Assembly: GCA_039922495.1 (NCBI GenBank)
Contig: JBDTEO010000009.1
Coordinates: 1 to 64,000, forward strand
Length of the DNA stretch: 64,000 nt
From: JALYYC01 sp039922495
Lineage (GTDB): Bacteria > Chloroflexota > Dormibacteria > CF-121
Direction: 5' to 3'
Of this stretch, positions 25,358 to 33,843 are shown piece by piece. The notes under the pieces were generated by a model. It had not been told where the DNA came from. It searched no databases and was given only the letters and a program-made list of their open reading frames with translations. A program made the position numbers and the translations under genes. How positions within the stretch are numbered: position 1 is the first letter of the stretch; each line of letters opens with the position of its first letter.

Positions 25358-25386
25358 TGGACAGGCCGCCCGAGCGGTGCTATACC
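25358..25386 (+). promoter_or_regulatory. candidate promoter of the Mo-hydroxylase operon
   Basis: A -35-like TGGACA (25358-25363), a 17-base spacer and a -10-like TATACC (25381-25386), with TG three bases before the -10 (extended -10). A start near 25393 would leave about 74 bases before the coxS-like ATG. The remaining leader shows no structure I could recognise as a riboswitch. Confidence 0.55.
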
Positions 25387-25466
25387 AAGCCGGTAGCGGC
25401 TGAGGCTGACTTCTCCCTCCCGTCCCCTCCACAGCCCAGGCCACCGGCCACTGAATGGAGGTGCCT

Positions 25467-25970
25467 ATGAGGCAGAAGGTCGCGATCACCGTTAACGGGA
25501 CCCGCCATGAGCACGAGGTCGAACCCCGGCTCCTGCTCGTCTATTACCTTCGCGAGTACGCGGGCCTCACCGGAACCCACGTCGGCTGCGACACCAGTAA
25601 CTGCGGCGCCTGCACCGTCGACCTTGACGGCCACAGCGCCAAGGCCTGCACCGTCTTCGCCGTCCAGGCGGACGGCGCCCAGGTCACGACCATCGAGGGT
25701 CTGGCCAAGGGCACGGCGCTCCATCCCCTGCAACAGGCGTTCTGGGACGAGCATGGCTTGCAATGTGGCTACTGCACGCCAGGCATGATCATGGCCGCCC
25801 GCCAGTTGCTGCAACGGAATGCCAATCCAACCGAGGCCGAGGTTCGAACCGGCCTGGAAGGCAACCTCTGCCGCTGCACCGGTTACCAGAACATCGTTAA
25901 GGCGGTCCAGGCGGCCGCCAGGGCCATGGCCACCGCCGACGCCAAGCAACCGGCAGCCGCGGGTTCCTGA
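25467..25970 (+). CDS. Mo-hydroxylase small subunit, two [2Fe-2S] clusters (CoxS-like)
   Basis: Electron-transfer subunit of a xanthine dehydrogenase/CO dehydrogenase family enzyme. The protein is 167 residues from ATG 25467, which has GGAGG six bases upstream. The N-terminal plant-type ferredoxin domain has GCDTSNCGACTVDLDG with a following Cys (about residues 42-65). The C-terminal all-helical domain has CGYCTPG and LCRCTGYQ (about 100-140). The eight cysteines are all present. It is the first gene of the S-L-M set, 13 bases before the large subunit. Confidence 0.95.
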   Translation: MRQKVAITVNGTRHEHEVEPRLLLVYYLREYAGLTGTHVGCDTSNCGACTVDLDGHSAKACTVFAVQADGAQVTTIEGLAKGTALHPLQQAFWDEHGLQCGYCTPGMIMAARQLLQRNANPTEAEVRTGLEGNLCRCTGYQNIVKAVQAAARAMATADAKQPAAAGS

Positions 25971-25983
25971 GGAGGTGAGCTGA

Positions 25984-28335
25984 ATGGCGGTCTCCCAATT
26001 GATTGGCGCGTCGATCAAGCGCCGTGAAGACCCCGAGCTGATCACCGGCACGGGAAGTTTCGTCGAGGACCTCCCCCAGACGGCCGTCGCCCACCTCTAC
26101 GTCGTTCGCAGCACCCAAGCCCACGCGCGCATCCTCGGGATCGAGACCTCGCGGGCTCGGGAGGCCGGCGGCGTGCTCGCCGTCTGGACCGGCAAGGACC
26201 TCATGGCCGAGTTCCAGGCGCCGCTGCCGGTCACGGTCAGCTTTGTGGCCGAAAAGAAATACCCAGCGATGTACCCGATCGCCACCGACACCGTCCGCTA
26301 CGTCGGCGAGCCGGTCGCCATCGTGGTTGCCACCAGCCGGTCGGCGGCCGAGGACGCCGCGGAACGACTCGACATCCGCTATGAGCCGCTCAAGCCAGTT
26401 CTCGACATCGAGCAGGCGCTCAAGGCGGACTCGCCCGTGTTGCACGCCGACATCGGGAGCAACATCTCGTACGACGTCAAGCGGTCCGGGGGTGACATCG
26501 AAGCGGCCTTTCACGAAGCGGAGGTCCGGATTTCGCAGCGCCTCATCCAGCAGCGCCTGATCCCGGTCGCCATCGAGGGGCGCGGCGTCGTGGCCGATTA
26601 CAAGCCCTTTGCCAAGACCCTGACGGTCTGGTCGTCGACGCAGATCCCCCACTTCGTCAAGATCTGGGTGGGCGTGATCCTCGGGATCCCGGAGAGCCAG
26701 GTTCGCGTCGTGGCCCAGGATGTCGGCGGCGGTTTCGGCTCGAAGATCCGCGTCTATCCGGAGGAAGTGCTCGTCCCTCTCGCCTCGAGGCGACTCGGGC
26801 GCCCCGTCAGATGGACCGAAGACCGCAGCGAGAACATGAAGGCCACCCACCACGGGCGGTCCCAAATCTGGGATGTCGAGATCGCCGCCAAGAAGGACGG
26901 GACGGTCCTCGGGGTCCGCACCACGCAGTATCTGGACCTCGGCGCCTATTGCACCCAGTTCGGCACCTTCATGGCGATCGCCCTGCTGATCGCCCAGGGG
27001 CCCTACAAACTGAAGGCGTTCGACGGCCGCGGCGTCGGCGTCTTCACCAACCGAACGCCGACCGACGCCTATCGCGGCGCCGGACGGCCCGAAGCGACCT
27101 ACCTGATCGAGCGCGTCATGGACCTGGTCGCGCAGGAAGTTGGCATGGACCCCGTCGACGTCCGACGCAAGAACTTCGTCCCGGTTGCCGAGCAACCCTT
27201 CACCAACCTATTCGGGCTAACCTACGACTCGGGCGACTACAGGATCACACTCGACAAGGCGCTGACTCTGGTTGACTACCCGGCCTTCCGCCGGGAACAG
27301 GCCGAGGCACGCAAGAAGGGCAAGTATCTCGGCATCGGGTTCTCGACCTACCTGGAGATCTGCGGGCTCGGGCCCTCGGTCGCCACAACGGCCGCGGCGG
27401 GCATCGGCTTCTGGGGAATGTCGGTGGTCAACTTGCACTTCACCGGCAAAGCCACCGTCATCATCGGGAGTTCGCCGCATGGCCAGGGTCACGAGACCAC
27501 CTTCGCCCAGATCGTCGGGGATGCCCTCGGGCTCCCGCTCGAGGACATCGACGTCGTGCACGGCGATACGGCCATCGGCCCGATGGGGATGGACACCTAC
27601 GGCAGCCGGAGCGCATCGGTGGATGGCGCCGCCGTCCACATGAGCGCGGTCAAGGTCCGCGAAAAGGCGCGCAAGATCGCCGCTCACCTGCTGGAAGCGG
27701 CTGAAGCCGACATCGTCTACGAAGGCGGGAAGGCCTACGTCAAGGGCGCGCCGTCCAAGTCGCTGACCATCCAGGAGATCACCGGCGCCGCCTTCCAGCC
27801 GCATCGGTTGCCGCCCGGGATGGAGGGGGGCATGGAAGCCACGACCTTCTTCAACCCTCCGAACTTCGTCTGGCCGTTCGGGGCCCATGTCGCGTTCGTC
27901 GAAGTCGACGGGGAGACCGGTGCAACCCGCGTGGTCCGTTACCTGGCGGTCGATGATTGCGGCACGCGGCTCAACCCGATGGTGGTCGACGGACAGATCC
28001 ACGGCGGAATCGCCCAGGGGATCGGGCAGGCGCTCTATGAGGAGGCGCTCTACGACGAGGGCGGCGCGCTCCAGACGGGCACACTCGTCGACTACATGGT
28101 GCCGACCGCGGCTGACCTGCCGTCCTTCGAGACCGCGGCCACGATCACGCCCAGTCCGAGCAATCCGCTCGGGGTCAAGGGCATCGGCGAGGCGGGGACA
28201 ATCGCCTCGACGCCCGCCGTCGTCAATGCCATCGTGGATGCCCTGCAGCCGTTTGGGGTGAAGGACATCGACATGCCCGCCACACCAGAGAAGGTCTGGC
28301 GATTGATGCACGAGAACGGAGGGAGCAAGCGATGA
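25984..28335 (+). CDS. Mo-hydroxylase large subunit, form II CoxL type
   Basis: Catalytic molybdopterin-cytosine-dinucleotide subunit of 783 residues. Conserved Mo-site features: GGGFGSK (about residues 250-256), GQGHETTFAQI (about 500-510), and the active-site Glu in GIGEAGT (residue 736). The active-site loop is AYRGAGR (residues 362-368). True CO dehydrogenases (form I) carry AYxCSFR there, with the Cys that binds Cu. This sequence is therefore form II, whose members oxidise other substrates (aldehydes, heterocycles, nicotinate- or purine-like compounds) or are uncharacterised. The operon is ordered S-L-M, also typical of form II. The Shine-Dalgarno GAGGAGG precedes ATG 25984. Confidence 0.94.
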   Translation: MAVSQLIGASIKRREDPELITGTGSFVEDLPQTAVAHLYVVRSTQAHARILGIETSRAREAGGVLAVWTGKDLMAEFQAPLPVTVSFVAEKKYPAMYPIATDTVRYVGEPVAIVVATSRSAAEDAAERLDIRYEPLKPVLDIEQALKADSPVLHADIGSNISYDVKRSGGDIEAAFHEAEVRISQRLIQQRLIPVAIEGRGVVADYKPFAKTLTVWSSTQIPHFVKIWVGVILGIPESQVRVVAQDVGGGFGSKIRVYPEEVLVPLASRRLGRPVRWTEDRSENMKATHHGRSQIWDVEIAAKKDGTVLGVRTTQYLDLGAYCTQFGTFMAIALLIAQGPYKLKAFDGRGVGVFTNRTPTDAYRGAGRPEATYLIERVMDLVAQEVGMDPVDVRRKNFVPVAEQPFTNLFGLTYDSGDYRITLDKALTLVDYPAFRREQAEARKKGKYLGIGFSTYLEICGLGPSVATTAAAGIGFWGMSVVNLHFTGKATVIIGSSPHGQGHETTFAQIVGDALGLPLEDIDVVHGDTAIGPMGMDTYGSRSASVDGAAVHMSAVKVREKARKIAAHLLEAAEADIVYEGGKAYVKGAPSKSLTIQEITGAAFQPHRLPPGMEGGMEATTFFNPPNFVWPFGAHVAFVEVDGETGATRVVRYLAVDDCGTRLNPMVVDGQIHGGIAQGIGQALYEEALYDEGGALQTGTLVDYMVPTAADLPSFETAATITPSPSNPLGVKGIGEAGTIASTPAVVNAIVDALQPFGVKDIDMPATPEKVWRLMHENGGSKR

Positions 28336-29192
28336 TTCCTGCCGCCTTCGACTACATCGCGCCAAGGTCGCTCCCTGAAGCGACCGCGGAACTCGTCAAA
28401 CACGGCGAGGAGGCCAAGGTGCTCGCCGGCGGGCACAGTCTGATCCCGCTGATGCGGCTACGGCTGTCCACCCCCTCCTTTCTGGTGGACATCGGCCGGA
28501 TCAAAGATCTGAATTACATCAAGCAGGTCGATGGCCACATCGCGTTCGGGCCGCTGACCACCCATCACGACATTGCGTTCTCGGACGTCGTGAAACGAAA
28601 GCTGCCGATGCTGGCGAGCGCCGCCCATCAGATCGGCGATCCCGCCGTCCGGAACCGCGGAACGATCGGCGGTGCGGCCGCCCACGCCGATCCGAACGGT
28701 GACTATCCAACCTGTCTGCTGGCACTCGACGCCAGCCTGGTCGCCGTGGGTCCCCGGGGCGAGCGGGTCATCGCGGCCAGGGATTTCTTTGTCGATACGT
28801 TCACCACGGCGCTGCAACCCGACGAGATCCTTCGGGAAATCCGGGTGCCGGTGGTCGAGGGGAGCAAGGGTACTTACCTGAAATTCAGCCGCCGATCCCA
28901 GGACTGGGCGATCGTCGCGGTCGGCGTCCAGGTGCACCTGACCGGGCAAACGGTCGACCGGGTCGCGATCGGCTTGACCTCGATGGGCAGCACGCCACTA
29001 CGGGCGGCCGCGGTGGAAGAGGCGCTTCGGGGAAAGGCCGCCAGTGGCGAGGCGATTCGCGCCGCGTCGGAACACGCAGCGGAAGGCCTGAACCCGCCGC
29101 AGGATCTCAACGCGTCGCCCGACTACCGACGTCACCTGGCGACCGTGCTGACGCGGCGTGCGCTGGAGGACGTCACCGGGCAGCCAGGCTGA
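28332..29192 (+). CDS. Mo-hydroxylase medium FAD subunit (CoxM-like)
   Basis: A 286-residue flavoprotein passing electrons from the [2Fe-2S] subunit. It shows the two FAD-binding signatures: AGGHSLIPLMRLRL (about residues 32-45) and RNRGTIGGAAAHADPNGDYP (about 107-126), then a C-terminal CO_deh_flav_C domain. The ATG at 28332 shares ATGA with the stop of the large subunit, so the three subunits are coupled. Confidence 0.95.
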   Translation: MIPAAFDYIAPRSLPEATAELVKHGEEAKVLAGGHSLIPLMRLRLSTPSFLVDIGRIKDLNYIKQVDGHIAFGPLTTHHDIAFSDVVKRKLPMLASAAHQIGDPAVRNRGTIGGAAAHADPNGDYPTCLLALDASLVAVGPRGERVIAARDFFVDTFTTALQPDEILREIRVPVVEGSKGTYLKFSRRSQDWAIVAVGVQVHLTGQTVDRVAIGLTSMGSTPLRAAAVEEALRGKAASGEAIRAASEHAAEGLNPPQDLNASPDYRRHLATVLTRRALEDVTGQPG

Positions 29193-29248
29193 ACTGCGCA
29201 GTTGATCACGAGGGGAGCCGGGAGCCGCGCTTCCGGCTCTCTGCTTCA

Positions 29249-30157
29249 ATGAAAGCGATGGCAGTTCCGCCGTTTGCCTCGATCGATGCGCTCGAGTCCG
29301 CCCTCAAGGCTCAGGGCTACGTTGCCGGGCGCAACCTCGCGACCACGATCTACCTGGGGTTGAAGCTCGACAAGCCGCTGCTCCTCGAGGGCGAGGCCGG
29401 GGTAGGCAAGACCGAGGTCGGCAAGGTGCTCGCGGAACTGCTCCAGGCGCGGTTGATCCGGTTGCAGTGCTACGAGGGCATCGATATCAACAACGCCGTC
29501 TACGAGTGGGCCTACGCACGGCAACTCCTTCACATTCGGATGCTGGAGACCGCCGGCGAGAGCCGGGACTCGATGGAGCGCGAAATCTTCAGCCCGCGGT
29601 TCCTGGTCAAACGACCGCTGCTCCAGGCGCTGGAAAGCGACGGGGGGCGCCCGCCCGTGCTGCTGATCGACGAAATCGACCGTTCGGACGACGAGTTCGA
29701 GGCGTTCCTGCTCGAGATGCTGTCCGATTATCAGATCTCGATCCCCGAAATCGGCACGATCAAGGCAACCCAGCCGCCAGTGGTGGTGATCACCTCCAAC
29801 CGGACACGGGAGATTCACGACGCGCTCAAGCGCCGCTGCCTCTACTTCTGGATCGACTACCCGAGCATCGAGACCGAGGATGCGATCGTGAGGGCCCGCA
29901 TCCCTGACGTGCCGCCAAAGCTGGCCGCCCAGGTCACACGATTCATCGGGGCGGTGCGCCGGCTCGACCTCTATAAGCTCCCCGGGATCGCGGAAACCCT
30001 CGACTGGACACGCGCCCTGATGGCGCTCGGCGAGACGGAGTTGACCGAGAGCGCGGTGGATCTGACATTGGGCTCGATCGTCAAGTACCAGGAAGACATG
30101 GAGCGCCTCCGCGGCGAGCGTGCCCGTCAGATGCTGGCCGCCGCCGCGCATGCCTGA
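29249..30157 (+). CDS. MoxR-type AAA+ ATPase (CoxD-like)
   Basis: An ATPase chaperone of 302 residues. In cox operons CoxD acts with CoxE in maturing the Mo enzyme, for example in Cu-S cluster assembly. Walker A GEAGVGKTE is at about residues 47-55, Walker B LLIDEIDRSDDEFEAFLLEM at about 137-156, sensor 1 VVVITSNRTREI and an arginine-finger-like RRC follow. It lies 56 bases after the medium subunit. Start choices ATG 29249 and 29258 are both possible. It overlaps the VWA gene by eight bases. Confidence 0.9.
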   Translation: MKAMAVPPFASIDALESALKAQGYVAGRNLATTIYLGLKLDKPLLLEGEAGVGKTEVGKVLAELLQARLIRLQCYEGIDINNAVYEWAYARQLLHIRMLETAGESRDSMEREIFSPRFLVKRPLLQALESDGGRPPVLLIDEIDRSDDEFEAFLLEMLSDYQISIPEIGTIKATQPPVVVITSNRTREIHDALKRRCLYFWIDYPSIETEDAIVRARIPDVPPKLAAQVTRFIGAVRRLDLYKLPGIAETLDWTRALMALGETELTESAVDLTLGSIVKYQEDMERLRGERARQMLAAAAHA

Positions 30158-31322
30158 CGACCGCTTCGTTCTGACCCGGAACTGGCTCCGCTTCGGCGCC
30201 ATCCTCCGAGCGCTCGGCTTCGATGCCGGGCCGGCCCGGATGTTGCCATTTCTGACCGCCCTGACCCTGATCGACATGCGTCGTGGTGACGACCTGCGCG
30301 CGGCCGTGCACGCGCACTTCGCCCGCCGGCGGGACGATCGCGGCCTGCTCGATCAGGCCCTCATGTTTTTCCTCTCTGCGCCGGCTGCCGCGTCCATGCC
30401 TGAGGCTGCGGGCAGCGCCAGATGGGAGGATCGGAAGGCCGGAGCGATCCGCCAGCTCCGCGTCCTCGACGATGAGGCGGCAGCCGATGACGCCACCCCA
30501 CTGGAGATGGCGACCTACTCGGCGGTTGAGATCCTCCGTCACAAAGACTTCGAGTCGTTGACCGCGGAGGAGATGCGCGAGGTCCGGCGGCTGATCGCCT
30601 CGATGCGGATTCCGGCGGCGCGCCGACGGTCCCGGCGCTACCGGCGTGGCGGGTCAGGCCGGATCGACCTGCGGCGCCTGCTGCGAACCAGCCTGCGCTT
30701 CGACGGGGAGCCGATGTTGCTCGCCTGGCGCTCGCCCCGGATCAAGCCTCGACCACTCGTCCTCCTCTGCGACATCAGCGGTTCGATGGAACGATACACG
30801 CGCGTCCTGCTCAGCTTTGCCTATGCGGCCGAGCATGGGGCCGAGCGGGTTGAGGCGTTCGTCTTTGCGACTCGGTTGACCCGCATCACCCGCCAGCTCC
30901 AGGGCCACGATCCGGACCTTGCCCTGGACCGCGTGCTGCAGAGCGCCGACGACTGGTCGGGCGGAACCCGGATCGGCGAGGCGATCGAGACCTTCAACCG
31001 GCGATTCGCCCGCCGCGTGCTGGGCCATGGGGCCACGGTGGTGGTGATCAGCGACGGCTGGGATCGGGGCGATCCCGCGGAGTTGCAGGCGGCCGTGGCA
31101 CGACTGCAACGGGCCTGCCACCGCCTGATCTGGATGAGCCCGTTGCTCGGGATGCCGGACTACGAGCCGCTGACGCTCGGACTTCAGGCGGCCCTCCCCT
31201 ACGTCGACGACTTCGTTCCGGCACACAACCTCGCCAGCCTCGAGGCGCTCGGGCGTCTCCTGCTCGAGGTCAGCGGGCGGCGGGCCGTCCGCCGACAGGC
31301 GCCTACCACGGCTTCGGCGTAG
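30150..31322 (+). CDS. VWA domain protein (CoxE-like)
   Basis: A 390-residue cytoplasmic protein with a von Willebrand A domain. N-terminal helices with Arg-rich RRRSRRYRRGG precede the VWA part: DISGSM at about residues 206-211 (the DxSxS metal site) and the later SDGWDRGD near 300. CoxE proteins pair with CoxD (MoxR) to process the Mo enzyme. I chose ATG 30150, overlapping the coxD stop, over an upstream start at 30120 that would extend into it. The gene context, immediately downstream of MoxR, supports the call. Confidence 0.88.
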   Translation: MPDDRFVLTRNWLRFGAILRALGFDAGPARMLPFLTALTLIDMRRGDDLRAAVHAHFARRRDDRGLLDQALMFFLSAPAAASMPEAAGSARWEDRKAGAIRQLRVLDDEAAADDATPLEMATYSAVEILRHKDFESLTAEEMREVRRLIASMRIPAARRRSRRYRRGGSGRIDLRRLLRTSLRFDGEPMLLAWRSPRIKPRPLVLLCDISGSMERYTRVLLSFAYAAEHGAERVEAFVFATRLTRITRQLQGHDPDLALDRVLQSADDWSGGTRIGEAIETFNRRFARRVLGHGATVVVISDGWDRGDPAELQAAVARLQRACHRLIWMSPLLGMPDYEPLTLGLQAALPYVDDFVPAHNLASLEALGRLLLEVSGRRAVRRQAPTTASA

Positions 31323-31354
31323 AAGACGCGTTCGGGCCGCACTAAACTCAGGAC

Positions 31355-32344
31355 ATGCGCGACGTTCTTCCCGATGTCAAGGCGTGGCTGCAGGACCGGG
31401 AGGCGATCGCACTTGCGACCGTCGTCAGCACCTGGGGTAGCGCGCCGCGGCCGGCGGGATCGCGGATGGCGGTGAGCCGGTCCGGACGACTCGCCGGATC
31501 GGTGAGCGGCGGCTGCCTTGAAGCGGAGGTGTTCGAACACGCCCAGGCGGTGATCAAGGGCGGCCCGGCGCAGCTCTTCCATTACGGGGTCAGTGACGAC
31601 CTTGCCTGGACGGTCGGGTTGAGCTGCGGCGGCGAGGTCGATATCCTGGTCGAGCCCCTGAGCGACGTGCATCGCTCCTTGATCGAGGCGCTCGACGCCG
31701 AGCGACCGGTGGTGCTGGCGAGCGCCCTCACCGACACGGTGGGAGCACGCCGGCTGCTCGAGGCGACGGAACCCGACGCCCCGCCCCTGCTCGATCGCGC
31801 GACGCCCGAACGCCGCGAGGCATGGTTCTTCGAGCCATTCCCGCGACCGGAAGAGCTGTTGATTCTTGGGGGCGCCCACGTCGCCATTCCGTTGTCCCGC
31901 TTTGCCCACGACCTGGGGTTTCGCGTTACCGTCGTCGACGCGCGGTCGACGTTTGCCGACCCGGGCCGATTCCCGGCGGCGGACCGCGTGATCCATGGCT
32001 GGCCCGATGAGGTGCTCGACGGCATGACCATCGACCCGTCGTCGTATGTCGTCGTCCTCACCCATGACCCGAAGTTCGACGACCCCACGATCCGCGCCGC
32101 GCTGAAGGGTAACGCTCGCTACATCGGCGCCATCGGCAGCCGCAAGACGCATCGGGCGCGTGTCGAGCGGCTGCTCGCGGCCGGCGTGCCGCAGTCGCAC
32201 CTGGATCGCGTCCGCGCCCCCATCGGCCTCGACCTCGGTGGGCAGACCGCCGAAGAGACCGCCCTGGCGATCCTGGCGGAGATGGTGGCCGTGCGCCACC
32301 AGCGCGCCGGACGCGCCCTGAGCGGAGCGTCGCCGATCGCGTGA
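31355..32344 (+). CDS. XdhC/CoxF family Mo-cofactor maturation protein
   Basis: Handles Mo-cofactor for insertion or sulfuration of xanthine-dehydrogenase-type enzymes. The protein is 329 residues. The N-terminal XdhC_CoxI domain has ATVVSTWGSAPRPAGSRM and GSVSGGCLEAEV (about residues 21-56). The C-terminal Rossmann domain has LLILGGAHVAIPLSRFA (about 167-183) and YIGAIGSRKTHRARVERL (about 250-268). The ATG 31355 is preceded by a short gap after coxE. It shares a GTGA overlap with the next gene. Confidence 0.92.
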   Translation: MRDVLPDVKAWLQDREAIALATVVSTWGSAPRPAGSRMAVSRSGRLAGSVSGGCLEAEVFEHAQAVIKGGPAQLFHYGVSDDLAWTVGLSCGGEVDILVEPLSDVHRSLIEALDAERPVVLASALTDTVGARRLLEATEPDAPPLLDRATPERREAWFFEPFPRPEELLILGGAHVAIPLSRFAHDLGFRVTVVDARSTFADPGRFPAADRVIHGWPDEVLDGMTIDPSSYVVVLTHDPKFDDPTIRAALKGNARYIGAIGSRKTHRARVERLLAAGVPQSHLDRVRAPIGLDLGGQTAEETALAILAEMVAVRHQRAGRALSGASPIA

Positions 32345-33375
32345 TCCCGGAGGCCCTCAGGGGCGACGAGCTCAGCGCCGACCGGATCGAGGGGACCGTC
32401 CTGCTGGAGACGCTGCTGAACCCCGAGGATCAACATCGCGTGCTCCTCCCGAAAGGACGAATTCTTCGGCGTGGCGACTTGCCGCTCGTCGCCTCGGCCC
32501 AGGTCGCCGAATTGCATGTGGCACGGATGGACCCGGGTGACATCCACGAGGATGCCGCCGCGAAGCGGCTGGCCCGGATCGTGGCCGGCCCGGGGATCGC
32601 GCTGCATGGACCAGTCGAGAGCCAGATGCGGCTCGCCGCGGACCTGAATGGGATCTTCACGGTGGACGTCCCGCGGCTGCTGGCCCTCAACAGCGTCGCC
32701 GACATCTCCGTCTTCACCCTGTTCGACGGCCAGCTGGTCTCAAAGGGCAAGACGGTGGCCGGCGTCAAGGTCACGCCGTTCGTGGTGGCCGAGCAACGTC
32801 TGCGCGAGGCCGAGGCGGTGATCGCCGAGCACCCGGTCCTGCAAGTCCTGGCCTTTCGGCCGATGCGGGTTGGCGTGCTCGTCCGCGAGCGACTCGATCT
32901 CCCGGCCCGCGAGAAATTCCAGGCGTCGATCGAGATGAAGGTGGCCTGGTTCGGGTCGACCGTGGTCGCCATCCAGTACGTGGCTGACGACGTCGATGCG
33001 GTGGCGGCCGCGCTCGAGGACCTGGTCGGGCGAGCGGACCTGATCCTGACGGCCGGCGCAAACGCGACCGACCCGCTCGACGCCACCCTCAGGGCGCTGG
33101 GGCGGCTGGGCGCCGTGATGGAAAAACAGGGCGCCCCGGCCCATCCGGGCAGTGCGGTGTGGCTCGCCTACTTGAACGACCGGCCCGTGTTCGGGGTGGC
33201 GGCCTGTGGCATGTTCTCGCGCGCCACCGTGCTGGACCTGATCCTTCCCCGGCTCTTCACCGGAGCCCGGGTTGGGGCCGCCGACTTCAACGGCCTGGGT
33301 CACGGCGGTCTGCTCTCGCGCGACATGAGTTTCCGCTTTCCTTCCTACGGCGCATTCGATACGCTGGAGTCATGA
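32341..33375 (+). CDS. molybdopterin-binding protein (MoCF_biosynth-like)
   Basis: A 344-residue protein of the MoeA/MogA-related molybdopterin-binding superfamily, seen in several Mo-hydroxylase operons. The C-terminal half carries a Rossmann-like MoCF domain: GVLVRERLDLP, then DLILTAGANATDPLDATL (about residues 234-251) and a GSAVWLAYLNDRPVFGV strand. The N-terminal half (about 1-165) has no recognised domain. A role in molybdopterin or cytidylylated cofactor handling is inference. It starts with GTG 32341 overlapping the XdhC stop and ends at an ATGA with coxG. Confidence 0.72.
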   Translation: MIPEALRGDELSADRIEGTVLLETLLNPEDQHRVLLPKGRILRRGDLPLVASAQVAELHVARMDPGDIHEDAAAKRLARIVAGPGIALHGPVESQMRLAADLNGIFTVDVPRLLALNSVADISVFTLFDGQLVSKGKTVAGVKVTPFVVAEQRLREAEAVIAEHPVLQVLAFRPMRVGVLVRERLDLPAREKFQASIEMKVAWFGSTVVAIQYVADDVDAVAAALEDLVGRADLILTAGANATDPLDATLRALGRLGAVMEKQGAPAHPGSAVWLAYLNDRPVFGVAACGMFSRATVLDLILPRLFTGARVGAADFNGLGHGGLLSRDMSFRFPSYGAFDTLES

Positions 33376-33836
33376 TCCTCAAGAATCGCTTCGCGGTCGA
33401 TGCCCCGCTGGACGCGGTTTGGCGCCATCTCCTCGACGTACCCAAAGTCGCAAGTTGCGTCCCGGGCGCCCAGCTGACGAAGGTGGTCGATGACCACACC
33501 TACGAGGGCAAGATCGGGATCAAGCTCGGCCCGATCGACGTCGGGTACCAGGGACGCGTTTCCCTTGAAGAGGTGGACGAGGCGGCTCATCGGGTGCGAC
33601 TCAAGGCCGAGGGAAATGAATCGCGCGGCCGAGGTGGCGCCTTTGCCACTGTGACCAGCCAGCTCGCCACGGAGCAGGGTTGGACGATTGTCATGATGGA
33701 GTCCGACGTCGCCGTCACCGGAGTGGTGGCCCAGTTCGGCCGCTCCGCCATCATGCAGGAGGTGTCATCGCGGATGGCCGAGCGCTTTGCGAGGTGCCTC
33801 GAGCAGGCCCTCAAGGCCGAAACGGTCGCCGGCTGA
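33372..33836 (+). CDS. CoxG family (SRPBCC) protein
   Basis: A 154-residue START/SRPBCC-fold protein. It shows the family layout: N-terminal KNRFAVDAPLDAVWRHLLDVPKVASCVPGA, the middle strands YEGKIGIKLGPIDVGYQG, and a C-terminal helix RMAERFARCLEQAL. CoxG proteins may bind the enzyme to the membrane or to a lipid in CO oxidisers. Here, beside a form II enzyme, the role is unclear. It is coupled to the previous gene by ATGA and ends the operon, seven bases from a convergent lipoprotein gene. Confidence 0.92.
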   Translation: MILKNRFAVDAPLDAVWRHLLDVPKVASCVPGAQLTKVVDDHTYEGKIGIKLGPIDVGYQGRVSLEEVDEAAHRVRLKAEGNESRGRGGAFATVTSQLATEQGWTIVMMESDVAVTGVVAQFGRSAIMQEVSSRMAERFARCLEQALKAETVAG

Positions 33837-33843
33837 GCCGTCG

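Noticed and set aside
25897..28365. Long minus-strand open frames opposite the Mo-hydroxylase large subunit
   Set aside because: High GC makes antisense frames open by chance; the plus frame carries all conserved Mo-site motifs.
25467..33836. Aerobic CO dehydrogenase (form I)
   Set aside because: The large-subunit loop is AYRGAGR, lacking the Cys of the form I AYxCSFR loop.
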